Assembly (NCBI RefSeq): GCF_004614185.1 | Contig: NZ_SPVF01000148.1 | Span: 1 to 43,927, forward strand | Length of the DNA stretch: 43,927 nt | From: Zemynaea arenosa | GTDB taxonomy: Bacteria > Pseudomonadota > Gammaproteobacteria > Burkholderiales > Burkholderiaceae_D | Reading direction: 5' to 3' | Shown: positions 26,961 to 35,050 of the stretch, piece after piece | How positions within the stretch are numbered: position 1 is the first letter of the stretch | Layout: each line of letters starts with the position of its first letter | Position numbers and translations under genes: made by a program | The notes under the pieces: model-generated | Databases searched by the model: none | Seen by the model: only the letters and a program-made list of their open reading frames with translations | What the model was told of the DNA's origin: nothing

Positions 26961-28217
26961 ATGCGTCGTCCATCCAAAGATTCCTCCCTCAAATTGAGCG
27001 CCGAAGGGCAGCGGCTGATCAGCCTGGCCCAGGCGATCGTGCAGGTCGGCAGCCGTGTCGAGGAACGGTCCTTGGAGCAGCAGCTGGACCAGACTTTGCA
27101 GCGCCTGCTGAAGTCCAACCACCAGGACACGATCGACAACGCACTCAACGTCCTGTTCAAGGATGACCTGCTGGCGTATGACACCCTGACCGAAGCGGTG
27201 GAAGCGGTCAGCGAATCGTCGTACATGGTCGAGCTGGAAGACGGCACCGAACAGCGCTACACCGCCCTGCTGATCGCCGCGCCGGTGCTGGCCTGGACCC
27301 GCTTCACGATTCCGCAGGGGCCGATTCCGGCCGACCTGCTGTCCACGCTCTCCGCCCATTTCGGCGCGCATCTGCTGGCCGATGGCGTGCGGCTGGCCAT
27401 GGCTCCGCACCTGTTCTCCATCGACCAGCTGCCGCGCTCCCACGGCGAGCTGTATTCGCTGACGCACAAGCTGGCGCAGGCCGCGTACAAGAACCTCCCC
27501 GTCAAGCTGCAGCTGAAGGCGCCGGACACCGTGCCGTTCTTGGCCGACACGCGCTACCTGCTGGTGGCGGTGGTGGTGCCGCACGGCGGCCCGATCTTCC
27601 GCTGGCAGGAGCCCGCGCACCAGAACAACTTCCAGGCCGAGCGCCAGGCCGCGCTGGAGCAGTGGCGCACCCAGGCCACGCCCAACGTCTCGCGCCTGCT
27701 GCCGGGCTGCGGCATCGAACTGCTGCTGCCGGAGGCCTACTACGTCGGGTGCCGCGAGGCGGACAAGCTGATTCGTCCCGTGTCGATCCGCGCGGCCGTG
27801 CACTACCTCACCAACACGCTGGGCTGCGAGCCGGGCGAGCTGCGCGCCGTGATTGCCGGCTTTGGCGAAGAGTCGAGCGAAGCCCAGGTGGATGAATACC
27901 GCGTTGCCTTCACCATGCGCCAGTCGACTGACGTGGTGTACGGGATCGTCTGGCCGCTGTACGGGCAGGAAGACGAAGACGGCACCCCGGTCGAAGGCCT
28001 GATGAACGTCGCCGAACCCGCCCAGCGCACGCCGCTGGACGAAATCGTCGCCTGCCTGAACGAGATCGGCATCACCCACATCAAGCGCCACAGCGAGCGC
28101 TTTGTCGCCGAATACTGCGACGACTGCGGCGCGCCCTTGTTCGCCGACCCCACCGGTGAGCTGGTGCACGCCGAAATGCCCGAAGACGCCCCCGTCGGCA
28201 CCGAGCACTTCCACTAA
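26961..28217 (+). CDS. DUF2863 family protein
   Basis: This 418-residue cytoplasmic protein appears to belong to DUF2863, a family of unknown function in betaproteobacteria. It begins MRRPSKDSSLKLSAEGQRLISLAQAIVQVGSRVEERSLEQQLDQ and has an alpha-helical N-terminal part (to about 80). A mixed region follows with LIAAPVLAWTRFTIP and YLLVAVVVPHGGPIFRWQE, and the end is a cysteine-containing motif, EYCDDCGAPLFADPTGELVH, that looks like half a zinc ribbon. A single CDDC pair is present. The ATG at 26961 is favoured: it begins the conserved N-terminus and TACAAT at 26919-26924 could be its -10 box. Intrinsic terminators flank it on both sides, so it is transcribed alone. Confidence 0.82.
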   Translation: MRRPSKDSSLKLSAEGQRLISLAQAIVQVGSRVEERSLEQQLDQTLQRLLKSNHQDTIDNALNVLFKDDLLAYDTLTEAVEAVSESSYMVELEDGTEQRYTALLIAAPVLAWTRFTIPQGPIPADLLSTLSAHFGAHLLADGVRLAMAPHLFSIDQLPRSHGELYSLTHKLAQAAYKNLPVKLQLKAPDTVPFLADTRYLLVAVVVPHGGPIFRWQEPAHQNNFQAERQAALEQWRTQATPNVSRLLPGCGIELLLPEAYYVGCREADKLIRPVSIRAAVHYLTNTLGCEPGELRAVIAGFGEESSEAQVDEYRVAFTMRQSTDVVYGIVWPLYGQEDEDGTPVEGLMNVAEPAQRTPLDEIVACLNEIGITHIKRHSERFVAEYCDDCGAPLFADPTGELVHAEMPEDAPVGTEHFH

Positions 28218-28230
28218 CCCGTCCGCCCAA

Positions 28231-28254
28231 AAACGCCCTCCCGGGCGTTTTTTT
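28231..28254 (+). terminator. Intrinsic terminator after the DUF2863 gene
   Basis: AAACGCCC (28231-28238) pairs with GGGCGTTT (28243-28250) around a TCCC loop, followed by further T residues to 28254. It begins 14 bases after the stop codon. Confidence 0.9.
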
Positions 28255-28266
28255 GCGCTGCCTCAA

Positions 28267-28415
28267 CCGGGGTCAGGCCTCCCCGCTCGGCACCGGGGTC
28301 AGGCCTCCCCTTTCTCAGCCGCACTGGCGCAGAGCGAAGGATCTGTGGATATTCTGTGGATAACTGGCTGGGGCCAGACCCCGTCTATGAGAAGCAGGCC
28401 TGACCCCGGGGTTGA
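28267..28415. repeat. GGGGTCAG composite repeat element, copy 1
   Basis: In order the element contains: two identical 18-base units CCGGGGTCAGGCCTCCCC (28267-28284 and 28293-28310); two tandem 11-base units TCTGTGGATAT and TCTGTGGATAA (28342-28363); the hairpin GGGGCCAGACCCC (28370-28382); and AGGCCTGACCCCGGGGTTGA (28396-28415). It fills the gap between the convergent DUF2863 and histidine kinase genes. The same order of parts recurs at 39817-39953, ending in the same 20 bases. It has no coding potential and looks like a REP/BIME-type element. Confidence 0.8.
28345..28363. other. Tandem DnaA-box-like 9-mers inside the repeat
   Basis: TGTGGATAA (28355-28363) is the exact reverse complement of the consensus DnaA box TTATCCACA. 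TGTGGATAT (28344-28352 region) differs at one base and lies 11 bases before it. Two boxes are too few for a replication origin; chance within an AT-rich patch or DnaA titration are the alternatives. Confidence 0.5.
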
Positions 28416-28426
28416 TGTGGCGCAGG

Positions 28427-29803
28427 TCAGGCGGGGGTGAAGTGAACCTGGACGCGCAGGCCCTTGTCGTCGTCGGCGGCGGAGAGGGTGATGCTGCCGG
28501 CGTTGCGCTCGGCGGCGCGTTCGGCGATCGCGAGGCCGAGGCCACTGCCCGATTGCTCTTGGCCGGGGATGCGGTAGAAGCGCTCGAATACCTTGCGGTG
28601 CAGGCTGGAGTCGATGCCGGGGCCCTGGTCGCTGATCGTCAGCGCGCAGCCGCCGTCCGTCGGGGCCAGCTGCACGGTCACGCGGCCGCCCTCGGGCGAG
28701 TATTTGATGGCGTTTGAAATCAGGTTGTCCACCAGCGCGGCCATGCTTTCGATGTGCAGCGGCAGCGGGCATTCGGCATCGGCCTGGAATTCGATTTCCA
28801 CGTTGCGCTGTAAGGCCAGCGGCGCAGCGGCGGCGAGACGGTCGCGCACCAAAGTTCCGAGGTCGGACAGCGGCATCGGCTCCGCACTCGGTTCGGTATG
28901 CGCGCGCTCCAGCGCCAGCAGCTGGTGCACCATGTGCGTCGCGCGGCTGACGCCATCGCGCAGGCCATCGACGGCTTCTGCGCAGCGCGCCGCCGCCTCC
29001 GGGCCCACCCGCGAGACCAGCAGGTGCGCATTCACCTGGATCGCGGCCAGCGGCGTCTTGAGCTCGTGCGCGGCATCGGTCAGGAATTCGTGTTCGCGCT
29101 CGATGCGTTCGGACAGGCGTTTCATGAGCCTATTGATCGCATCCACCAACGGCGACAATTCGCGGTACTTCGACTCCGGCAGCGCCGTCAGGTCGGACAC
29201 CGAACGCTGCTCGATCTGGTCCGCGATCGACCCGACGGGCCGCAGACCGATCTTCACGATCAGCCACGCCGGCAGCAGCAGCAGAGGCAAACTGAAAACC
29301 GTCGACGAGGCGAGGAAGCTGATGCCGGACATCGACAGCATCCACAGATCGTCCACCTCGTGACTGCGCTCCACCACCAGCCCTGCCGCGTCGTCGCGCT
29401 CCACCGCCCTCACCCACCCGTTGACGTTGGACGGCCGGGGATCGGTGGGCATGGGCAGCGCTTCCGGCAGCGCGGGCAGCGAGTTGTAGACCAGTCGCCC
29501 GTCCTTCCACACCTTCAGCCGCACCATAGAGTGATAGTCCAGCACCTGAAACATGTGCTTGCGCACCCGCTCCAGCTCCTGCGCCGCCGCCACCATGCGT
29601 TCCGGCTGCGCGGCCAGCAGCGACAGGTGCAGCAATGCCTCCCGCGTGTGCGCCCGGTTCTCGGCCGCTGTCCGCGCGCGCTGGGTGATCTGCGCGTCCT
29701 TGATCACGTACCACAGCCCGAGAACGAACACGATCACCACCACGCTGGAAAAGCCCAGCATCAGACGGCGGAACAGCGACGATGGCCGCAACGCGCGCCT
29801 CAT
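28427..29803 (-). CDS. Sensor histidine kinase (QseC/TctE type)
   Basis: This 458-residue inner-membrane sensor has transmembrane helices at about 17-35 and 162-186, a periplasmic region of about 125 residues between them, and a HAMP-like linker (RPVGSIADQIEQRS). The phospho-accepting His246 lies in AAHELKTPLA. The ATPase domain has the N box DNLISNAIKYSPEGG, the G1 box DQGPGID and the G2 box SGSGLGLAI. It phosphorylates the response regulator whose stop overlaps this start (ATGA). The stop codon lies against the repeat element at 28267-28415. Next to the glucan operon, a sugar or a product of starch breakdown is a plausible signal, by inference only. Confidence 0.95.
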   Translation of the reverse strand: MRRALRPSSLFRRLMLGFSSVVVIVFVLGLWYVIKDAQITQRARTAAENRAHTREALLHLSLLAAQPERMVAAAQELERVRKHMFQVLDYHSMVRLKVWKDGRLVYNSLPALPEALPMPTDPRPSNVNGWVRAVERDDAAGLVVERSHEVDDLWMLSMSGISFLASSTVFSLPLLLLPAWLIVKIGLRPVGSIADQIEQRSVSDLTALPESKYRELSPLVDAINRLMKRLSERIEREHEFLTDAAHELKTPLAAIQVNAHLLVSRVGPEAAARCAEAVDGLRDGVSRATHMVHQLLALERAHTEPSAEPMPLSDLGTLVRDRLAAAAPLALQRNVEIEFQADAECPLPLHIESMAALVDNLISNAIKYSPEGGRVTVQLAPTDGGCALTISDQGPGIDSSLHRKVFERFYRIPGQEQSGSGLGLAIAERAAERNAGSITLSAADDDKGLRVQVHFTPA

Positions 29804-30465
29804 GCCGCGTCCCTCGGCACCATGTAGCCGACCCCGCGCACGGTGCGGATGAAGCGCTCGCCGATCTTGCGCCGCAGGTTGTAGATGTGGACGTCCAGCG
29901 TCTGCCCTTCGCTGTGCGGCAGCACGCGGCGCTCCAGCTCCGCGCGCGTGAGCACGCGGCCGGACTGCTTCATGAGCGTGAGCAGCAGCGCATATTCGGT
30001 GCGCGACAGCGAGACCTCGGCCCCGCCACGCGTCACCTGCATGCTGCCTTCGTCCAGCACCAGGTCACCGAAGGTCCAGAGCTGGTCGCGCTTGTCCGTG
30101 GTGCCGCTGGCGCGCCGTACGATGGCCTTCAGCCGCACCAGCAGCTCGGGAATCTCGAACGGTTTGATGAGATAGTCGTCGGCCCCGATGTTGAAGCCAT
30201 TCAGCCGGTCCTGCAGGCTGTCGCGCGCGGTGATGATCAGCACCGGCAGGGTCAAGCCCTGGGCGCGCAGGTCGCGCAGCACGACGGTGCCGTCGCCGTC
30301 GGGCAGGCCCAGGTCCAGCAACACCGCGTCGAACTGCTCGGCCTTGATCCGCTCGACCGCGTTCTCCGCGAGCCGGCACCAGACCACAGTGTGCCCTTCG
30401 TCCTGGAACACGGACAGCAGCGCGCGCCCGATCGACAGGTCATCCTCGATCATAAAAATCTTCAT
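29800..30465 (-). CDS. OmpR/PmrA-type response regulator
   Basis: This 221-residue regulator has a receiver domain (about 1-115: acidic pocket E7, D8, D9; phospho-accepting Asp51 in LLDLGLPDGDG; Thr79; Lys101 in YLIKPF) and an OmpR-type winged helix (about 125-220, with LSRTEYALLLTLMKQSGRVL and VHIYNLRRKIGERFIRTVRGVGYM). The ATG at 30465 is chosen because MKIFMIEDD starts the receiver domain. It is divergent from the TonB receptor across 316 bases that carry two direct-repeat boxes. A TACACT box (30474-30479 on the minus strand) sits only 8 bases before the ATG, and one direct-repeat box overlaps the matching -35 position, so leaderless transcription and autoregulation are likely. Confidence 0.95.
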   Translation of the reverse strand: MKIFMIEDDLSIGRALLSVFQDEGHTVVWCRLAENAVERIKAEQFDAVLLDLGLPDGDGTVVLRDLRAQGLTLPVLIITARDSLQDRLNGFNIGADDYLIKPFEIPELLVRLKAIVRRASGTTDKRDQLWTFGDLVLDEGSMQVTRGGAEVSLSRTEYALLLTLMKQSGRVLTRAELERRVLPHSEGQTLDVHIYNLRRKIGERFIRTVRGVGYMVPRDAA

Positions 30466-30473
30466 GGTGCAGC

Positions 30474-30516
30474 AGTGTAGCAGCGGGGCCGCGCGCAATC
30501 TTCAGGTTTTCTTCAG
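30474..30516 (-). promoter_or_regulatory. Response-regulator promoter with PmrA/QseB-type box
   Basis: On the plus strand CTTCAG-GTTTT-CTTCAG (30500-30516) is a perfect hexamer direct repeat with 11-base periodicity, the layout used by PmrA/QseB-type regulators. On the transcribed (minus) strand it overlaps the -35 position of a promoter whose -10 is TACACT (30479 to 30474). Transcription would begin at or next to the ATG at 30465. Confidence 0.6.
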
Positions 30517-30685
30517 GCGCGGGCGCGTGCCGGCGGGCTCACAATTGAAGCAAATATTCTTTGCCATTTTCTCCCACAGTGCAAACAAGCGTTGCACATG
30601 CACCTTTAGTAAGCCATTTTGTCTGCCGTTCGCGCCGCGCGTGCAAATAACATTCATTCCCGTATGTATGCAGCGCCGTCCCAAT

Positions 30686-30702
30686 CTTCAGGCCAGATTC
30701 AG
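30686..30702 (+). promoter_or_regulatory. Second response-regulator box, upstream of the TonB receptor
   Basis: CTTCAG-GCCAG-ATTCAG repeats the hexamer with the same 11-base period. The 11 bases CAATCTTCAGG (30682-30692) are identical to 30496-30506 beside the regulator gene. The box stands 79 bases before the receptor start and 18 bases before a possible -35 (TTGACC at 30721). No good -10 follows, as expected for an activator-dependent promoter. The rest of the 30466-30781 gap shows no gene. Confidence 0.6.
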
Positions 30703-30781
30703 AACCGCCACAGATGGGTTTTGACCCACCATCGCGCCCGCCACATCATGCGGTCCACTACAACAACACCAGAGACACCGC

Positions 30782-33628
30782 ATGAAAAATCACGCCCCCA
30801 AGAACCGCCGGTTCGCCCTCCACCCTGTCGCCACGGCCTGCGCGCTGATGCTCTCGGGCCTTGCGCTCGGCGCCCACGCGCAGACCACGCAGGAACCCGA
30901 GATCAAACCGGGTGGCCAGGCCCCCGCCCAGCCGGACATCGCCCAGGTCACCGTCTCCGGCATCCGCACCGGCATCGAGGCCGCTATCTCGATCAAAAAA
31001 AACGCCACCTCGATCGTGGAAGCCATTTCGGCCGAGGACATCGGCAAGCTGCCCGATACCAGCGTGGCCGAATCGGTCTCGCGCCTGCCCGGCGTGACGA
31101 CCCAGCGCAACAAGACCAACGGCAAAGCCACCGACGTGAGCGTGCGCGGTCTCTCGCCGAGCTTCAACGGCTCGCTGCTGAACGGCCGCGAACAGGCTTC
31201 CACCAGCGACGCCCGCAGCCCGGAGTTCGACCTGTTCCCGTCCGAGCTGACCGGCTCCGTCGTGATCTACAAAACCCCTGACGCAAGCCTGATGGGCCAG
31301 GGCCTGGCCTCCACCATCGACCTGCGCACCCTGCGCCCGCTGGACTTCGGCAAGCGCGTGATCGCGGCCAGCGCGCGCAAGGAGCGCATCGGCTACGACT
31401 CCGGCTCGGACCTGGGCGAAGGCCACCGCACCACCCTCACCTACGTCGACCAGTTCGCGGACCGCACCTTCGGCCTGTCGCTCGGCCTGACCTCCTTCGA
31501 GCAGGACAACGGCGGCGAATTGAAATTCGATTCCTGGGGCGGCTTCATGGTCGACAAGCAGTACCAGGGCCAGACCGTGAAGGTCCCGGGCGGTTTCCTG
31601 GCCGAGACCTCGCGCCGCAAGAACGACCGTGACGCCATCTCCCTCGGCCTGCAGTTCCGCCCCAGCCAGACCTTCAAGACCATGGTCGACGTGTTCTACT
31701 CGCGCGGTTCGGAAGCGACCAAAAAGACGGGCATCGAAGGCGCCGTCGGCGGCAGCACCGGCATCTACGATCCAGACGGCGAACTGTCCAACGCCACCGT
31801 CGCCAATGGCATCGCCACCAGCGGCACGCTCTCCAACTATAAGGCGGACGTGCGCAACCACATGTTCTCCAACAAGGACCGCCTGTTCTCGATCGGCGTG
31901 AACAGCGAGCTGCGGGTGAACGAATGGCGCATCGAGGGCGACCTGTCGCACTCGCGCGGCGTCAAGAACATGTCCAACTACGAGACCACCGCCGGCCAGC
32001 CGGGCAATGTGCCGGCCAGCCAGCTGGGCTCCATCTCGTACACCAACTTCGACGGCGTCCACTTCGACCAGGTGAAGTACACCCCGAGCCTGAACTACAG
32101 CGACCGCAAGGTGGCCGTGCTGACCGACGTCGATGGCTGGGGCGGTGGCCCCAACACGCCGCAGGCGGGCTACGTCTCGCTGCCGAACATCGAAGACCAG
32201 GTGGACAGCGTGCGCCTCGCGGGCCACCGCGAACTCGAATGGGGTCCGGTGACCAACCTCCACTTCGGTGGCAACTTCACGAAGCGCGACAAGTCCCGCA
32301 GCGGCGACGAAGGCCGCCTCTCGATCATCAACGGCGACGGCTTCGCCAGCGTCGCAGTCCCGGGCACTGACGTCGCCATGGCCGGCGGCACCGGCATCCC
32401 GGTCGTGTCGTTCGACCCGACCGGCACCCTGGGCACCATCTACAACCTGAATCGCTGGGTCGATGCGACCGTCCTGTCGCGCGCCTGGTCGGTCAGCGAG
32501 AAGGTCAGCACCCTGTACGCGATGGCGGACCTGGACAGCAAGCTGTTCTCGATTCCCTACACCGGCAACATCGGCCTGCAGGTCGTCCACACCAAGCAAA
32601 GCGCGAGCGGCAACCAGGTGGACCTGGCGCGCTGCACCGGCATCACGGTCGACACCTGCCCGTACTCCGTGCGCACCGGCGGCACCAGCTACACCGACGT
32701 GCTGCCCAGCGTGAACCTGGCCTTTGACCTGGGTCGCGAACAGTACCTGCGCTTCGGCGCCGGCAAGCAGATCTCGCGCGCCAACCTGGATAACCTGAAG
32801 GCGAGCATGGACTTCGGCCTGCAAAGCGCCACCGCCACCGCACCGGCGCTCACCGGCTACGCGGGCAATCCGGAACTGAAGCCCTACTCCGCGCGCTCGG
32901 TCGACCTCTCGTACGAAAAATACTTCGGCAAGCGCGCCTACGTGAGCGCCGCGGTGTTCTACAAGAAGCTCGATAACTACGTCATCAACGCGCCGCGCGA
33001 ATTCGACTTCACGCCCTACACCAGCGCCAACACGCCGCTGCCGCAGACGGGCCCCTACAAGGATTCCGCGATCGGCTTCCTGACCAAGCCGGAGAACGGC
33101 CAGGGCGGCAACATGCACGGCTACGAGCTGGCCGTGAACATCCCGTTCTCGCTCGTCACCCCGTGGCTGGACGGCTTTGGCGTGCAGGCCAACTACTCGT
33201 ACACCGACAGCGCGGTCAAGCTGCCGACGTCTGCCTTCGTCACCAAGAACAATGCCCCGGTGTTCAACGGCGCGGTGTCCGAGATCGGCCTGCCGGGTCT
33301 CTCGAAGAACGTGTCCAGCATGCGCCTGTACTACGAGAACCACGGCATCCAGCTGGCTGCGGCCGCGTACCGCCGCTCCAACTTCATCGGCCAGATCCTC
33401 GACTACCGCAGCGACTCGCAGTTCACCTTCATCAAGGGCGAGACCATCGTGGACCTGCAGGCGGCGTATGAATTCCAGCAGGGCTGGATGAAGGGCCTGA
33501 CGGTCCTGCTCCAGGCCCACAACTGGACCAACCAGCCGTTCCGCGAATACACCAAGGATCCGGATATCATCACGAATGAGGTCAAATATGGACGCACCTA
33601 CTCGTTTGGCCTGAACTACAAATTCTGA
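30782..33628 (+). CDS. TonB-dependent receptor, probable alpha-glucan/maltodextrin transporter
   Basis: This 948-residue outer-membrane receptor has a signal peptide (to about residue 34, AHAQ), a TonB-box-like IAQVTVSG (about 53-60) and a plug domain beginning ATSIVEAISAEDIGKLPDTSVAESVSRLPGV and containing the VRGLSPSFNGSLLNGREQAS segment. The 22-strand barrel ends in GRTYSFGLNYKF with the terminal aromatic residue. This is the receptor type common in Caulobacter, Xanthomonas and Massilia carbohydrate loci (TIGR01782-like). Downstream amylase and GH97 genes, 21 bases apart each, indicate uptake of maltodextrins. A SusD-type lipoprotein is absent. It is divergent from the response regulator. 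Confidence 0.93.
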   Translation: MKNHAPKNRRFALHPVATACALMLSGLALGAHAQTTQEPEIKPGGQAPAQPDIAQVTVSGIRTGIEAAISIKKNATSIVEAISAEDIGKLPDTSVAESVSRLPGVTTQRNKTNGKATDVSVRGLSPSFNGSLLNGREQASTSDARSPEFDLFPSELTGSVVIYKTPDASLMGQGLASTIDLRTLRPLDFGKRVIAASARKERIGYDSGSDLGEGHRTTLTYVDQFADRTFGLSLGLTSFEQDNGGELKFDSWGGFMVDKQYQGQTVKVPGGFLAETSRRKNDRDAISLGLQFRPSQTFKTMVDVFYSRGSEATKKTGIEGAVGGSTGIYDPDGELSNATVANGIATSGTLSNYKADVRNHMFSNKDRLFSIGVNSELRVNEWRIEGDLSHSRGVKNMSNYETTAGQPGNVPASQLGSISYTNFDGVHFDQVKYTPSLNYSDRKVAVLTDVDGWGGGPNTPQAGYVSLPNIEDQVDSVRLAGHRELEWGPVTNLHFGGNFTKRDKSRSGDEGRLSIINGDGFASVAVPGTDVAMAGGTGIPVVSFDPTGTLGTIYNLNRWVDATVLSRAWSVSEKVSTLYAMADLDSKLFSIPYTGNIGLQVVHTKQSASGNQVDLARCTGITVDTCPYSVRTGGTSYTDVLPSVNLAFDLGREQYLRFGAGKQISRANLDNLKASMDFGLQSATATAPALTGYAGNPELKPYSARSVDLSYEKYFGKRAYVSAAVFYKKLDNYVINAPREFDFTPYTSANTPLPQTGPYKDSAIGFLTKPENGQGGNMHGYELAVNIPFSLVTPWLDGFGVQANYSYTDSAVKLPTSAFVTKNNAPVFNGAVSEIGLPGLSKNVSSMRLYYENHGIQLAAAAYRRSNFIGQILDYRSDSQFTFIKGETIVDLQAAYEFQQGWMKGLTVLLQAHNWTNQPFREYTKDPDIITNEVKYGRTYSFGLNYKF

Positions 33629-33649
33629 GTTTTTCACCAAGCCTGATAC

Positions 33650-35029
33650 ATGATTCATCACCGAGCACGTCGCGGCGTGCTCGCTGTCCTGCTGGGGCTC
33701 GCCGCCCTGGCCGTGACAGCGCATGCCGCGAACCCGTACCAGCCCGTCCCCTACGTCCAGTTCCAGCACCCGGAATGGAGCCAGGACGCCACCATCTATC
33801 AAATCAATACGCGCCAGTTCACTGCGGAAGGCAGCTTCCGCGCCGCTGAAAAGGAGCTGCCCCGCCTGAAGAAACTGGGCGTCGGCATCCTCTGGCTCAT
33901 GCCGATCCACCCGATCGGCGAAAAGAACCGCAAAGGCCCGCTCGGCAGCCCGTACGCCGTGCGGGACTACCGCGCTGTGAACCCGGAACTGGGCACGCTG
34001 GCGGACCTCAAGCACTTCGTCGACCGCGCCCATGCGCTGGGCATGCACGTCATCCTGGACTGGGTCGGCAACCACACCTCATGGGACAACGTGCTGCGCA
34101 CCACCCACCCCGAGTGGTACGACAACGATGCCAAGGGCCAGCCGCGCCCCACCCCGTGGTACGACTGGGACGACATCATCGACCTCGATTACTCCCAACC
34201 CGCGCTGCGCAAGTACATGACCGAATCGATGGCGTACTGGGTACGCGATGTCGGCGTCGATGGCTACCGCGTCGATGCCGCAGGCCTGGTGCCGCAGGAC
34301 TTCTGGGACAACGCCAGCCGCGAACTGCGCGTCATCAAGCCGGTCTTCATGCTGGCCGAATGGGAGAGCCGGGACATGCACGCCAAGGCTTTCGACGCCA
34401 CCTATTCGTGGTCCTGGTTCGACGCGATGAAGAATCTCGCCGAAGGCCGCGCGGATGCCACCTCGCTGCACGCCTACTACGCGTGGAACGACAAGTTCTA
34501 CCCGCGCGAAGCCTATCGCCTGCTCGGCACCAGCAACCATGACAAGAACTCGTGGGAGGGCACGGAATTCGACATCTTCGGCCCCGCCACCGATTCCACC
34601 ATCGTGTTTTCCTTCGTCAGCGCAGGCATCCCCATGCTCTACAATGGCCAGGAAGCGGGCAACCGCAAGCGCCTCGCCTTCTTCGAGCGCGACCCGATTG
34701 TGTGGCAGCCATCGCCCTATGCGGACCTGTACCGCAGGCTGATCGCGCTGAAGAAGCACAACCGCGCACTGTGGAACGGCGCGGCCGGTGGCCGCATGGA
34801 GCAGGTAAAGAACAGCGACGAAAAGAAGATCTTCAGCTTCGTGCGCGCGCAGGGCTCGCAAAAGGTTTTCGCCGTCTTTAACTTCTCGGCCCAGCCGGTG
34901 CATGCGTCATTCAAAGACGGCCCGCAGATCGGCACCTGGCGCGATTTCACCACCAACGCCACCGTGCGCGTGGACAGCGCCACCACCTTCGACCTGGCTC
35001 CCTGGAGCTACAAACTCTTTACCCAATAA
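33650..35029 (+). CDS. Exported GH13 alpha-amylase-family glycosidase
   Basis: This 459-residue protein has a signal peptide (to about residue 26, VTAHA) and a GH13 barrel. The four conserved regions are present: DWVGNH (137-142), GYRVDA with the nucleophile Asp209 (205-210), the acid/base Glu237 in LAEWES, and SNHD with Asp298 (295-298). A C-terminal beta-domain follows from about 375. GH13 enzymes of this type cut alpha-1,4-glucans by a retaining mechanism. Export places it in the periplasm or outside, upstream of GH97 in the path from oligosaccharide to glucose. The exact specificity (amylase, neopullulanase or cyclomaltodextrinase-like) is not decided. Confidence 0.93.
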   Translation: MIHHRARRGVLAVLLGLAALAVTAHAANPYQPVPYVQFQHPEWSQDATIYQINTRQFTAEGSFRAAEKELPRLKKLGVGILWLMPIHPIGEKNRKGPLGSPYAVRDYRAVNPELGTLADLKHFVDRAHALGMHVILDWVGNHTSWDNVLRTTHPEWYDNDAKGQPRPTPWYDWDDIIDLDYSQPALRKYMTESMAYWVRDVGVDGYRVDAAGLVPQDFWDNASRELRVIKPVFMLAEWESRDMHAKAFDATYSWSWFDAMKNLAEGRADATSLHAYYAWNDKFYPREAYRLLGTSNHDKNSWEGTEFDIFGPATDSTIVFSFVSAGIPMLYNGQEAGNRKRLAFFERDPIVWQPSPYADLYRRLIALKKHNRALWNGAAGGRMEQVKNSDEKKIFSFVRAQGSQKVFAVFNFSAQPVHASFKDGPQIGTWRDFTTNATVRVDSATTFDLAPWSYKLFTQ

Positions 35030-35050
35030 CGCCCAAAAACGAGGATCCAC

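Noticed and set aside
28344..28363. Replication origin suggested by the DnaA boxes
   Set aside because: Only two boxes are present, with no AT-rich unwinding region and no dnaA, dnaN or gyrB nearby; they sit inside a dispersed repeat.
30758..34075. Very long minus-strand open frame opposite the TonB receptor
   Set aside because: It is antisense to a clear receptor with conserved plug and barrel motifs; high GC content keeps antisense frames open.
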